From: an uncultured Collinsella sp.
Lineage (GTDB): Bacteria; Actinomycetota; Coriobacteriia; Coriobacteriales; Coriobacteriaceae
Direction: 5' to 3'
Assembly (NCBI GenBank): GCA_958405565.1
Contig: CATYEN010000004.1
Location: 1 to 64,000 of the forward strand
DNA: 64,000 bases
Shown: positions 8,704-16,077 of the stretch, piece after piece
Numbering within the stretch: position 1 is the first letter of the stretch
Layout: each line of letters begins with the position of its first letter
The notes under the pieces: model-generated
What the model was told of the DNA's origin: nothing
What the model saw: only the letters and a program-made list of their open reading frames with translations
Database searches by the model: none
Position numbers and translations under genes: made by a program

Positions 8704-8744
8704 AAAGAGCGGGGGCTGGACGTGAATTCAGCCCCCGCTCTTTT
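8704..8744. terminator. Terminator of the ABC importer operon
   Basis: A perfect 15-bp stem (8704-8718 and 8729-8743) with a 10-base loop and T's after the right arm. It can also serve the convergent flavodoxin gene. Confidence 0.88.
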
Positions 8745-8801
8745 GTTGGGATGGGGATGCGCTTTGATGCGGGCCTTATTTGCTGGAGGCCCTTGGTGTC
8801 A

Positions 8802-9221
8802 TTACACCAGCTCGGCTCCCAGGGCCTTGCAAGCGGTCTCGCCCTCATCGTCGGGTGCGTCGTAGCAGATGACGGAGTCCACGACATTGACGCCGGCCTC
8901 GTCGGCGTCGGCCTTCCAGTTGTCCATCCATTCGCCCTCGGCCCACGAATAGGAGCCAAAGAGGACGACCTTCTTGTCGCCGAGGGTCTCCTTGACCTCG
9001 TCCCACATCGGCTGGAACTCATCGTACTCGAGCTCCTCGGAGCCCATGGCGGGGCAGCCGAAAGCGAAGGCATCGTAGCCGGCTGCCTTATCTGCAGAGA
9101 AGTCGGCACAGGGGATAACCTCAGCCTCGGCACCCGCGGACGTGACGCCCTCGGCGACGAGATTTGCCATGGTCTCGGTGTTGCCCGTGCCACTCCAATA
9201 GACGACGGCGATCTTGCTCAT
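8802..9221 (-). CDS. Flavodoxin
   Basis: A 139-residue short-chain flavodoxin. VYWSGTGNTE (residues 7-16) is the FMN phosphate-binding loop. FGCPAMGSEELE and LFGSYSWAEGEWM form the 60s and 90s loops that hold the flavin ring. It carries electrons in the cytoplasm in place of ferredoxin, often under iron limitation. The ribosome binding site AAAGGA is well placed. It lies 46 bases behind the DUF3793 gene on the same strand, so the two probably form an operon driven from the promoter near 10.0 kb. The convergent importer terminator closes it. Confidence 0.92.
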   Translation of the reverse strand: MSKIAVVYWSGTGNTETMANLVAEGVTSAGAEAEVIPCADFSADKAAGYDAFAFGCPAMGSEELEYDEFQPMWDEVKETLGDKKVVLFGSYSWAEGEWMDNWKADADEAGVNVVDSVICYDAPDDEGETACKALGAELV

Positions 9222-9267
9222 GTTTTGTCCTTTCGGTTGTGCGGCGCGTAACCGCGGCTTGTATGCT

Positions 9268-9972
9268 CTATCGGGTTACCTGGGCAAGTTGCGTCAGGCT
9301 GCAGCCCTGCTGATAGACAAAGGTGAGGTATTGGGTGCAGGCGCGGTAGGCATCAAACGTCGCAAGCGCCCGTTCGACGTTCGTGTAGACCTTCCAGGCC
9401 CCAAAGACCTTGTAGTTCTCGCCGCGCTGGGCGATAAACTCGTGAACGTCGTCGTAGGGGTATCCCAGGAAATAGCCTATTTCGTGCGGAAACTCGCAGG
9501 TGCAGTCGTTACTACAGCTGGCTTGCTGGGCCAGCGCGCATCGAGTCTGACTACAGGCACATTCCGCGGCGTTATTGCTCGCGAGTGTGATGCGTGACGC
9601 CAGGTGCACGAGGCATGTCGCGAGGTCGCCTGTGTCGTAGCCTTCCTTGGTGAGCGCCGTCTGGGCGCGCGGGTCTGCGAAGTAAGTGGCGAGGCTTTTG
9701 GGCCGGTATACGTACACGAGCGCTCCGCAGGGCCGCCAGACCAAAACGCTCAGGTGGATGCCGAGTGGGTCAAGTTCGCGATTGCACTGGGCGATAACGT
9801 TGAGCAGGCGAGCTCGGCGTTCTGCGATGGTTTCGGTTGCAGTCGAGCCGTCCCCGTGGGCGTAGGTGCCTGGATAGGTAAAGAGCGATGCCGGCTTGAT
9901 GCCCGCGAGCGTAGGGGAGCAGTTGCGCACGACTGCTGCCTGAAACGTTGGGAGGTCTATGGTTCGAGTCAT
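9268..9972 (-). CDS. DUF3793 family protein
   Basis: A 234-residue cytoplasmic protein of DUF3793. Recognisable features are NCSPTLAGIKPASLF near residue 17, the Cys cluster CACSQTRCALAQQASC (around residue 140) and HEIGYFLGYPYDDV followed by KVFGAWKVY. The family has no established biochemical role that I know of. It is typical of gut anaerobes and recurs beside flavodoxin genes, as here. The Cys cluster and the flavodoxin partner suggest a redox or metal-linked role, which is inference. The start codon at 9972 has AAAGGA somewhat far upstream (14 bases), so the start is less certain than the family. Confidence 0.8.
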   Translation of the reverse strand: MTRTIDLPTFQAAVVRNCSPTLAGIKPASLFTYPGTYAHGDGSTATETIAERRARLLNVIAQCNRELDPLGIHLSVLVWRPCGALVYVYRPKSLATYFADPRAQTALTKEGYDTGDLATCLVHLASRITLASNNAAECACSQTRCALAQQASCSNDCTCEFPHEIGYFLGYPYDDVHEFIAQRGENYKVFGAWKVYTNVERALATFDAYRACTQYLTFVYQQGCSLTQLAQVTR

Positions 9973-10010
9973 GACGTCGCTGTCTGTCCTTTCGTGTTAG
10001 CCTAGGAAAA

Positions 10011-10038
10011 CTTATACACGAAAGTAAGCCATGGTCAA
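10011..10038 (-). promoter_or_regulatory. Minus-strand promoter of the DUF3793-flavodoxin operon
   Basis: On the minus strand, TTGACC (10038-10033), a 16-bp spacer and TATAAG preceded by TG (10016-10011). A nested palindrome spans 10033-10070: GGTCAA, then AGTTT, and their complements AAACT and TTGACC. It lies between the divergent genes and is a plausible shared operator. Confidence 0.55.
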
Positions 10039-10100
10039 CAAAAAAGTTTGATGAGGGAAACTAATTGACCGAACAGACATGATTTTGAGGTAAGATGAGG

Positions 10101-10116
10101 ACACCCCATGGGGGTA
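10101..10116 (+). promoter_or_regulatory. CsoR-like copper operator
   Basis: The palindrome CCCCATGGGG sits inside ACACCCCATGGGGGTAT, very like the TACCCC-N-GGGGTA operators bound by CsoR-type copper sensors. It lies 32 bases before a gene for a Cys-rich heavy-metal-associated protein, which fits. A weak -10 TAAGAT (10091-10096) is just upstream. Confidence 0.5.
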
Positions 10117-10147
10117 TCTGGATAAGACTACTTGGAAAGGGGAGCGC

Positions 10148-10531
10148 ATGAGTGACTTGCTCAACCCTGCGAATCTCATCGTGTTGGCTGTCATTGCCAT
10201 CGGCATGTTTTTTGGCCTGCGTCGCATTGCCGCTTCGACACGCGGGAAGAGTTGCTGCAGCGATGGAGCGTGCGGCAAGAAGGCCAAAAAGGTTGTTGTG
10301 GCGGATACCGATGCGTCGCACTATCCCTATAGCGATGAGCTGCTTATCGGCGGCATGAGCTGTGACGGCTGCGCTCAGAACGTGGCCAATGCCCTCAATG
10401 CGCTGGACGGCGTGTGGGCAACGGTGACGTATGCGGACCACACGGCACGCGTGCGCTCTAAGCAGCCGATCGATTACGGTGCCCTCGAAGCGGCCGTGAA
10501 GGACGCGGGCTACTACGTCATGACGCTGTAG
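10148..10531 (+). CDS. Membrane-anchored heavy-metal-associated (copper chaperone-like) protein
   Basis: A 127-residue protein with an N-terminal transmembrane helix (residues about 8-24), a cytoplasmic linker with CCSDGACGKK, and a C-terminal HMA domain of about 65 residues. The HMA metal loop is GGMSCDGCAQ, the MxCxxC motif that binds Cu(I). The tail GYYVMTL completes the ferredoxin-like fold. Known relatives deliver copper to P-type ATPases or sensors; here the domain is tethered to the membrane. A CsoR-like palindrome upstream suggests copper-controlled expression. AAAGGGGAG precedes ATG 10148. No copper ATPase lies in the window, so the partner is unknown. Confidence 0.82.
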   Translation: MSDLLNPANLIVLAVIAIGMFFGLRRIAASTRGKSCCSDGACGKKAKKVVVADTDASHYPYSDELLIGGMSCDGCAQNVANALNALDGVWATVTYADHTARVRSKQPIDYGALEAAVKDAGYYVMTL

Positions 10532-10558
10532 GGCGCGTGCTTGGCGCAGGAAACGTCG

Positions 10559-10996
10559 CTAGGCTCGACCGCGTAGCTCAACGTCTTGGATATCGTCGAA
10601 GTCGATAGCGATGTCTTTGAGCTTGAGCAGCTTGAAGGCGGGGAGCACCTCGTCGAGGATGCCAGTACGGGCACGATAACCGTACGTATCGTAATAGGTG
10701 ACTCGAACCAAATCGCCGCGTTTGAGACCCTCGAGCTTTTTGGAAAGCTCGAGGGCTTTCTCCTCTGTGAGCTCGCACTTGGGCTCGACAGTGATCTCTT
10801 GCTTGCGTACGAGTTCGTAGTATCCCGTCAACGCGGCAAAGGGCATAAACTGTGCGGCGCGGCTGGCGCGGACGGCGCCGTTGGCTGTGAGGTTGGGGTC
10901 GGCGGCGCGGCGCCTTCCCTCGGGGTCCGCCAAGCGCTCAAAGGCGGTCGGTGGCCTCATGGGCTGCTGTTTTGGTTTAGGCACGATGTCCTCCAA
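10559..10996 (-). CDS. YolD-like protein, partner of the Y-family polymerase
   Basis: A 145-residue YolD-family protein: a basic, Pro-rich N-terminus, then RASRAAQFMPFAALTGYYELV and a beta-rich tail (GDLVRVTYYD, GILDEVL). YolD-like proteins are commonly encoded next to UmuC-like translesion polymerases and are thought to act with them; no enzymatic activity is established. The ATG at 10996 overlaps the last 20 bases of the polymerase gene, giving translational coupling. The pair would be co-induced by DNA damage through the SOS boxes upstream of the polymerase. A start 12 codons downstream (MRPPTAF) is possible. Confidence 0.8.
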   Translation of the reverse strand: MEDIVPKPKQQPMRPPTAFERLADPEGRRRAADPNLTANGAVRASRAAQFMPFAALTGYYELVRKQEITVEPKCELTEEKALELSKKLEGLKRGDLVRVTYYDTYGYRARTGILDEVLPAFKLLKLKDIAIDFDDIQDVELRGRA

Positions 10997-12482
10997 CTTG
11001 ATCGTTGCGTTCGCGCGCGGTGGCGCCGGCGGTAAAGCTCAGCCCCTTGACCAGGGCGTTTTTGCCGTATTTACCCTTAACGGCCAACACGGCGCGCGCC
11101 AGGTCGCGCTCGCGCTCATCGGCCTCGACATCGCTAAACAGATCGATGGTGGCAAATTCCTCGGGCATGAGGTTGCCAAAGCCAAGATTGATACGCTTGA
11201 CCGGTCGCTTGGGGTCGACCGTTTGTGCCCAGAGGTCATCGAAATACCCCATGATCTTCTTAAACGAATTGGTGCGCTCGGGCAGCTTGCGGGATGCATT
11301 GGAGTGCGCAAAGAGCGCGGCATAGCCACCGCGCGGCTTGCCGCCGTGCTCGCCCACGAAGATGCCGTCAATCGCCTGAGCTTCTCGCACCAAGCGCCGG
11401 CGTTCGTCATCGCGTTGGACGGGCTTGGGCGCGCGGGGCGCGAGTTCGGAGCCGTCGGTCGCTGCGGGCTCGATGCCCGAGGTGCTCGAGCGTAGGTGCC
11501 CGCAGCCGTCTATATACTGCGCCGTGCCGCTGGCGTCGAGTCGGCGTATGTCGGCGCGTTCGCTTGCATAGCCCACAAAGAGCGAGATGCTGTCGCACAC
11601 CACGTGCTTGTCGATCAGGTCCAGCACGGCGGCATCGACCATCTCGCGCAAAACGGTGTAGGCCTGCTCGTAGGCATAGCCTTTCGAGAGTACCTGCCCC
11701 GTGGTGGTCGAGGTCGCTTGCGGACGATAGGCCTGGATATCGGCGATGGTTGTCGGCTCGCGTCCAAAGGCATGGTCGATGAGATACTCGGCATTGACGC
11801 CGAGCTCGTCGTAGAGCAGGTTTTCGTCGAGCGCAGCGACCCCCATCAGGTCGTAGACGCCGTACTTCTCGAGGCGGGCCGCCACGCCGGGGCCGATGCC
11901 CCAGATATCGGTGATGGGGCGGTGGGGCCAGATCTCCTTGCGGAAGGTTTCGTCGTCGAGTACGCCGATACGGCTGGCTACGTGCTTGGCAGTGATGTCG
12001 AGTGCCACCTTGGCCTGAAATAGGTTGGGGCCGATGCCGACCGTTGCCGTGATGCCGGTGCGTCCCAAGACCTCGTCGCGCAGCATGCAGGCGAATCCTT
12101 CGGCATCGGTGTGATAGAGGTCCAGATAGGGCGTCACGTCGATAAAGCACTCATCGATGGAATAGACATGCACGTCCTGCGGGCTGACGTATTCCAGATA
12201 GATGCCGTAGATTTGCGCCGATACCTCCATGTAGTGCTGCATGCGCGGCATGGCCTTGATGTAGTCGATGCCATCGGGAATCTCGAACAGGCGGCAGCGG
12301 TTATGGATGCCGAGGTCCTTCATGGCTTGGGTAATAGCGAGGCAGATGGTCGTACGCCCGCGCGATTCGTCGGCAACGACCAGGTTGGTGGTGAGCGGAT
12401 CGAGCCCACGGTCGACGCACTCGACGCTGGCATAAAACGTCTTGAGGTCGATGCAGATATAGGTGTGCTGACCGTGCGCCAT
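10977..12482 (-). CDS. Y-family translesion DNA polymerase (UmuC/DinB-like)
   Basis: A 501-residue DNA polymerase Y family protein. ICIDLKTFYASVEC near the start holds the first catalytic Asp and steric-gate region. VYSIDECFIDVT carries the catalytic Asp-Glu pair. Then come GIGPNLFQAKVALDITAK and IWGIGPGVAARLEKYG (helix-hairpin-helix), with the little-finger region after about residue 240. It copies damaged templates in the SOS response. The start at 12482 is chosen because GGAAGGA precedes it; a further in-frame ATG at 12503 lacks a site. A promoter with overlapping LexA-type boxes lies directly upstream, and yolD is translationally coupled downstream. Confidence 0.93.
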   Translation of the reverse strand: MAHGQHTYICIDLKTFYASVECVDRGLDPLTTNLVVADESRGRTTICLAITQAMKDLGIHNRCRLFEIPDGIDYIKAMPRMQHYMEVSAQIYGIYLEYVSPQDVHVYSIDECFIDVTPYLDLYHTDAEGFACMLRDEVLGRTGITATVGIGPNLFQAKVALDITAKHVASRIGVLDDETFRKEIWPHRPITDIWGIGPGVAARLEKYGVYDLMGVAALDENLLYDELGVNAEYLIDHAFGREPTTIADIQAYRPQATSTTTGQVLSKGYAYEQAYTVLREMVDAAVLDLIDKHVVCDSISLFVGYASERADIRRLDASGTAQYIDGCGHLRSSTSGIEPAATDGSELAPRAPKPVQRDDERRRLVREAQAIDGIFVGEHGGKPRGGYAALFAHSNASRKLPERTNSFKKIMGYFDDLWAQTVDPKRPVKRINLGFGNLMPEEFATIDLFSDVEADERERDLARAVLAVKGKYGKNALVKGLSFTAGATARERNDQVGGHRA

Positions 12483-12495
12483 CCGTATCCTTCCA

Positions 12496-12556
12496 TCAAA
12501 CACATGTTCCTATCGAATACCTGTTCGATAATACCCGCTTGCGCGGACATCGTCAA
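12496..12556 (-). promoter_or_regulatory. SOS-controlled promoter with two LexA-type boxes
   Basis: On the minus strand, -35 TTGACG (12556-12551), a 17-bp spacer and -10 TATTAT (12533-12528). TCGAATACCTGTTCGA (12513-12528) matches the actinobacterial SOS box TCGAAC-N4-GTTCGA at all but one position and overlaps the -10. A weaker box, TCAAACACATGTTCCT (12496-12511), follows at once. LexA should block initiation here. Confidence 0.75.
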
Positions 12557-12577
12557 AACCTGTCCCTCTTTGGCGGG
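12556..12577 (+). repeat. Dispersed AACCTGTCCC repeat, copy 1
   Basis: AAACCTGTCCCTCTTTGGC lies just upstream of the polymerase promoter. It resembles the copies at 13279-13309 and 62311-62340. Confidence 0.5.
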
Positions 12578-12655
12578 TATGGTCGTGCGGTTGCATCGGG
12601 TTTTTAACGCAGCTCTAAAGAGCGCGAAACAGCTCGGAAAACCTCGCTTCGTAGC

Positions 12656-13231
12656 ATGAGCCTAACGATTGATACCGCCTATACGCACGGAAGGGTTGTG
12701 GGGATAATGGTCAACTATGGGTTTGGAATGCCGACGCGCTTGGTTGCGGATGGGGACGTGACTCGCTGGTGCGGACGATTGGTCGCCCATTACGGCGGCA
12801 CCAAGGCACTGGTCGTGCTGGGAGGCGACAAGCACACGCGTGATGAGCTTGTCTCGGCGGCGCTGGGCTCGCTCGACCGTGCCCTGCTCGAACGCGTGCT
12901 CTTTCGTTGCGGCTCGGTTGGGGGCGACGGGGGAGACGATTTGGTCGATGAGGCCGTAGCCCTGGCGACCGATGAGGGCGTGGACTTTGTCCTGGCGATC
13001 GGCGATGCCGATACGGCAGGCTTTGCGCGCGAGCTCGCCCGTCGCATGGCCGTGCTCGATGCCGGCGAGGACGGCTTTGTTCCCTACGGGTGCATTGTCT
13101 CGGAGGGCAGAGTGCCTGCCGTCGTGGGTGCCGGCGAGGTTCCCGTTTTCGCCATTATCGCGCCCGAACTGCTGGAGGGCATTGGGTCTCCTCTGCGTGA
13201 GTTGCTCGGCAGCGTGTGCGCCGCGGCCTAA
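12656..13231 (+). CDS. Half-length iron-alcohol-dehydrogenase-like protein
   Basis: A 191-residue protein that lines up by eye with only the N-terminal nucleotide-binding half of butanol-dehydrogenase-type iron alcohol dehydrogenases. Matching pieces are YGFGMPTRLV, then HYGGTKALVVLGG, and VDFVLAIGDADTAGFA where full enzymes have a GGGSxxD loop. The iron-binding C-terminal domain is absent. The Gly-rich loop is altered to GDADTAG, so NAD(P)H binding is doubtful. Neither candidate start (ATG 12656 or 12707) has a strong ribosome binding site. It may be a decaying remnant or a repurposed single domain. Codon use is normal for the window. Confidence 0.5.
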   Translation: MSLTIDTAYTHGRVVGIMVNYGFGMPTRLVADGDVTRWCGRLVAHYGGTKALVVLGGDKHTRDELVSAALGSLDRALLERVLFRCGSVGGDGGDDLVDEAVALATDEGVDFVLAIGDADTAGFARELARRMAVLDAGEDGFVPYGCIVSEGRVPAVVGAGEVPVFAIIAPELLEGIGSPLRELLGSVCAAA

Positions 13232-13241
13232 TATTTACCAT

Positions 13242-13309
13242 AAAGGGATAGGTTCTTTTTGATTGGTAAAGCGTTTGACCTGCCAAAACAAACCTGTCCC
13301 TTTTTGGCC
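13242..13309. repeat. Inverted pair of AACCTGTCCC repeats, copy 2
   Basis: The left arm (13242-13261) is a near complement of the right arm (13279-13309, containing AACCTGTCCC then TTTTTGGCC). Together they could form a hairpin after the alcohol-dehydrogenase-like gene and before pgi. Confidence 0.6.
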
Positions 13310-13430
13310 GGTTGCCGTTTGGGGGCCGATTGGCAACGCTCGCTGATTATGGTCTTGACCTGCGCTAGAATAGTGGCATCTGAATGTCCGGGCGCATGGA
13401 GGAGTGCGCCCGTATGCTGAGGAGGACTTT

Positions 13431-15125
13431 ATGGCAACTGTTGCCGCACCTATCGACGCTACGTCGACCGCCGCTTGGAAGGCGCTCGAGGCCCATCAGG
13501 AGAAGCTCGAGGCCGAGGGCATCGATCTTAAGGCCTGGTTCGCTGCTGACGCCGACCGCGTGAACAAGCTGAGCTTTGACGCCGGCGACCTTCACTTCGA
13601 TCTATCCAAGAACCTGGTGACCGATGAGACCGTCAAGCTGCTGTGCGATCTTGCCCGCGAGGTAAAGCTCGAGGAGCGCCGCGACGCCATGTTCTCCGGC
13701 GAGCACATCAACACCACCGAGGACCGTGCTGTCCTGCACACCGCGCTTCGCCGTCCGGCAAGCGAGAAGGGCCAACTCATCGTTGACGGCCAGGATGTCG
13801 TCGCCGACGTGCACGAGGTCCTCGACCGCATGTACGCCTTTGCCGAGCGCGTGCGCTCCGGTGAGTGGAAGGGCGTTACCGGCAAGAAGATCGAGCACCT
13901 GGTGTCCATCGGCATCGGTGGTTCCGACCTGGGCCCGGTCATGGCCTACGAGGCCCTGCGTCCCTATGCCGACGCCGGTATCGACTGCCGCTACATCTCC
14001 AACATCGACCCCAACGATCAGGCCGAGAAGCTCAAGGGCCTGGACCCCGAGACCACGCTCGTGATCATCGTCTCCAAGACCTTCACCACGCTCGAGACCC
14101 TCACCAATGCCCGCGAGGTCAAGACCTGGATGCTCGAGCAGCTCAAGGCGCGGGGCGCCATCGACGGCTCCGATGAGCAGAACGCCGAGGCTGTGGCCAA
14201 GCACTTCGTCGCCGTCTCCACCGCGCTCGACAAGGTCGAGGCCTTCGGCATCGACCCCGCTAACGCTTTTGGTTTCTGGAACTGGGTCGGCGGCCGCTAT
14301 TCCGTTGACTCCGCCGTGGGCCTGTCGCTGATCGTCGTGCTCGGCCCCGAGCGTTTCCAGCAGTTCCTCGAGGGCTTCCATGCCATCGACGAGTACTTCT
14401 GCAACACGCCGCTCGAGAACAACGCCGTCGCGCTGATGGGCCTGCTCAACGTCTGGTACGTCAACTTCTTCGGTTCCAAGAGCCACGCCGTGCTGCCGTA
14501 TTGCCAGTACCTGCACCGTTTCCCGGCCTACCTGCAGCAGCTCACCATGGAGTCCAACGGCAAGCACGTCCGCTGGGACGGCAGCGCTGTGACCTCCGAT
14601 ACCGGCGAGATTTTCTGGGGCGAGCCCGGCACCAACGGTCAGCACGCCTTCTACCAGCTGCTGCACCAGGGCACCGTGGTGGTCCCGGCCGATTTCATCG
14701 CCTTCGCCAACACTGCCAACCCTGCGACCGACAGCGGTCAGGATGTCCACGAACTGTTCCTGGGCAACTTCCTGGCCCAGACCAAGGCGCTCGCCTTTGG
14801 TAAGACGGCCGATGAGGTGCGCGCCGAGGGCACGCCCGAGCAGATCGTCCCGGCCCGTTGCTTTGAGGGCAACCGCCCGACGACCTCGATCTTCGGCGAC
14901 ACGCTGACCCCGTTCGCGCTCGGCGAGCTCATCGCCCTGTACGAGCACATCGTGTTTGTCGAGGGCACGGTCTGGGGCATCGACTCCTACGACCAGTGGG
15001 GCGTCGAGCTGGGCAAGCAGCTTGCCAAGCAGATCACCCCTGCCTTCCACGACGACGCCGCAAAGGCCGAGCAGGACGCTTCGACTCAGGCGCTCATCGA
15101 GTTCTACCGCGCTCACCGCAAGTAG
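13431..15125 (+). CDS. pgi: Glucose-6-phosphate isomerase
   Basis: A 564-residue phosphoglucose isomerase, the usual length for long-type enzymes. It interconverts glucose 6-phosphate and fructose 6-phosphate in the cytoplasm. SIGIGGSDLGPVMAYEAL (residues about 160-177) and VSKTFTTLETLTNA bind the sugar phosphate. The family signatures are near FWNWVGGRYSVDSAVGLS and GNRPTTSIFG, with the active-site Lys region VWGIDSYDQWGVELGK near the end. ATG 13431 follows GAGGAGG. It stands alone between a repeat pair and a strong terminator, consistent with a housekeeping gene with its own promoter. Confidence 0.96.
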   Translation: MATVAAPIDATSTAAWKALEAHQEKLEAEGIDLKAWFAADADRVNKLSFDAGDLHFDLSKNLVTDETVKLLCDLAREVKLEERRDAMFSGEHINTTEDRAVLHTALRRPASEKGQLIVDGQDVVADVHEVLDRMYAFAERVRSGEWKGVTGKKIEHLVSIGIGGSDLGPVMAYEALRPYADAGIDCRYISNIDPNDQAEKLKGLDPETTLVIIVSKTFTTLETLTNAREVKTWMLEQLKARGAIDGSDEQNAEAVAKHFVAVSTALDKVEAFGIDPANAFGFWNWVGGRYSVDSAVGLSLIVVLGPERFQQFLEGFHAIDEYFCNTPLENNAVALMGLLNVWYVNFFGSKSHAVLPYCQYLHRFPAYLQQLTMESNGKHVRWDGSAVTSDTGEIFWGEPGTNGQHAFYQLLHQGTVVVPADFIAFANTANPATDSGQDVHELFLGNFLAQTKALAFGKTADEVRAEGTPEQIVPARCFEGNRPTTSIFGDTLTPFALGELIALYEHIVFVEGTVWGIDSYDQWGVELGKQLAKQITPAFHDDAAKAEQDASTQALIEFYRAHRK

Positions 15126-15154
15126 GCTGCGCAGCTAAACCTGGCACTTAGCAG

Positions 15155-15190
15155 AAAGGGGCCCGTATCCGTTGGGATACGGGCCCCTTT
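15155..15190. terminator. Terminator of pgi
   Basis: A perfect 16-bp stem, AAAGGGGCCCGTATCC (15155-15170) with 15175-15190, and a GTTG loop, 30 bases past the pgi stop. Confidence 0.88.
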
Positions 15191-15343
15191 GCTGTTCGGA
15201 TAGGGAGTGGCGCATCGAGAGGGCGCTCGGTGGCCGCTCTTGCTTCAGGACACTCTGCGGCATTATCAATATACTTCTACGGGCAATTTCATACCACTTA
15301 CCGGAAGATAGGTGAGCGCCATGTTTTACAGGTGTACATTGAA

Positions 15344-15367
15344 CGTGGTTTTTCGCGCGAAACCACG
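15344..15367 (+). promoter_or_regulatory. Palindrome upstream of deoC, candidate operator
   Basis: CGTGGTTT (15344-15351) and AAACCACG (15360-15367) flank a CG-rich centre that is itself palindromic (TTTCGCGCGAAA). It lies 35 bases before the deoC ATG, a suitable place for a repressor such as a DeoR-type regulator. No regulator is identified. Confidence 0.45.
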
Positions 15368-15402
15368 AATCGACTGCCAGTCCTGAACAGGGGAGGTCCA
15401 GC

Positions 15403-16077
15403 ATGACCCTTGCCAAGCCCATCAATAAGTACATTGACTACATCGACGCGCCCGAGGACACGTTCGAACAATATGTCGAGAAGGCACTGAAGTATGACTT
15501 CCGTTGCGTGTTTGCGAATCTGCAGGAGTATGCGACTGGCCGCGCCATGCTCGAGGGTTCTGACATCATCCTTGCCGGAGCTATCGACTTTCCTCAGGGC
15601 ACGATGACACTCGAGGAAAAACTCGCAAGGTTCGAAGAGTATGCCGCATGCGGCTTCACCGAGATCGATTACGTACTGAACCAGGAATCGGTTGAGAACC
15701 GTGATTTTGCCGCCATCGAGCACGAGATGACTACGATCGCCGATTTTTGCCGCGAGCGCGGTATCACCGATAAGGTGATCGTCGAGATGTGCAAGCTAGA
15801 TGGCGACGATGCCGCCAAGCGTCGCGTGTGCGAGATTGCCCTTGAGGCTAAGCCAGGCTTTCTTAAGACGTCGACCGGTAGAAGCTTTGGCGGCGCCAAG
15901 CTCCAAGACGTGCAGCTGATGCGCGAGGTGCTTGGCGACGCCGTGGCAATCAAGGCGGCGGGTGGCATCCACAACTACGAGGAGGCTCTCGCATTTATCG
16001 AGGCGGGCGCCAGCGCGTTGGGCGCCTCGGCAGGCATCGCAATCGTCGAGGGCGCACCGGAAGACGAGCGCCGCTAG
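15403..16077 (+). CDS. deoC: Deoxyribose-phosphate aldolase
   Basis: A 224-residue DeoC/FbaB-family aldolase of normal length. It splits 2-deoxyribose 5-phosphate into glyceraldehyde 3-phosphate and acetaldehyde in nucleoside catabolism. VIVEMCKL (about residues 125-132) holds the proton-relay Lys region and FLKTSTGRS the Schiff-base Lys. KAAGGIHNYEEALAFIEAGA is the phosphate-binding end of the barrel. The common KTSTGF is KTSTGR here, a small departure. GGGGAGG precedes ATG 15403. The stop overlaps the end of the extended reading frame of the VirD4-like gene on the other strand. No other nucleoside genes are adjacent. Confidence 0.88.
   Translation: MTLAKPINKYIDYIDAPEDTFEQYVEKALKYDFRCVFANLQEYATGRAMLEGSDIILAGAIDFPQGTMTLEEKLARFEEYAACGFTEIDYVLNQESVENRDFAAIEHEMTTIADFCRERGITDKVIVEMCKLDGDDAAKRRVCEIALEAKPGFLKTSTGRSFGGAKLQDVQLMREVLGDAVAIKAAGGIHNYEEALAFIEAGASALGASAGIAIVEGAPEDERR

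Noticed and set aside
7061..9193. 710-codon minus-strand frame opposite the ABC permease and ATPase
   Set aside because: It covers the importer genes, runs through a perfect terminator and has composition typical of an antisense shadow.
9961..9975. tRNA T-loop-like GGTTCGAGTC
   Set aside because: No cloverleaf can be built around it; it is the start of the DUF3793 gene on the other strand.
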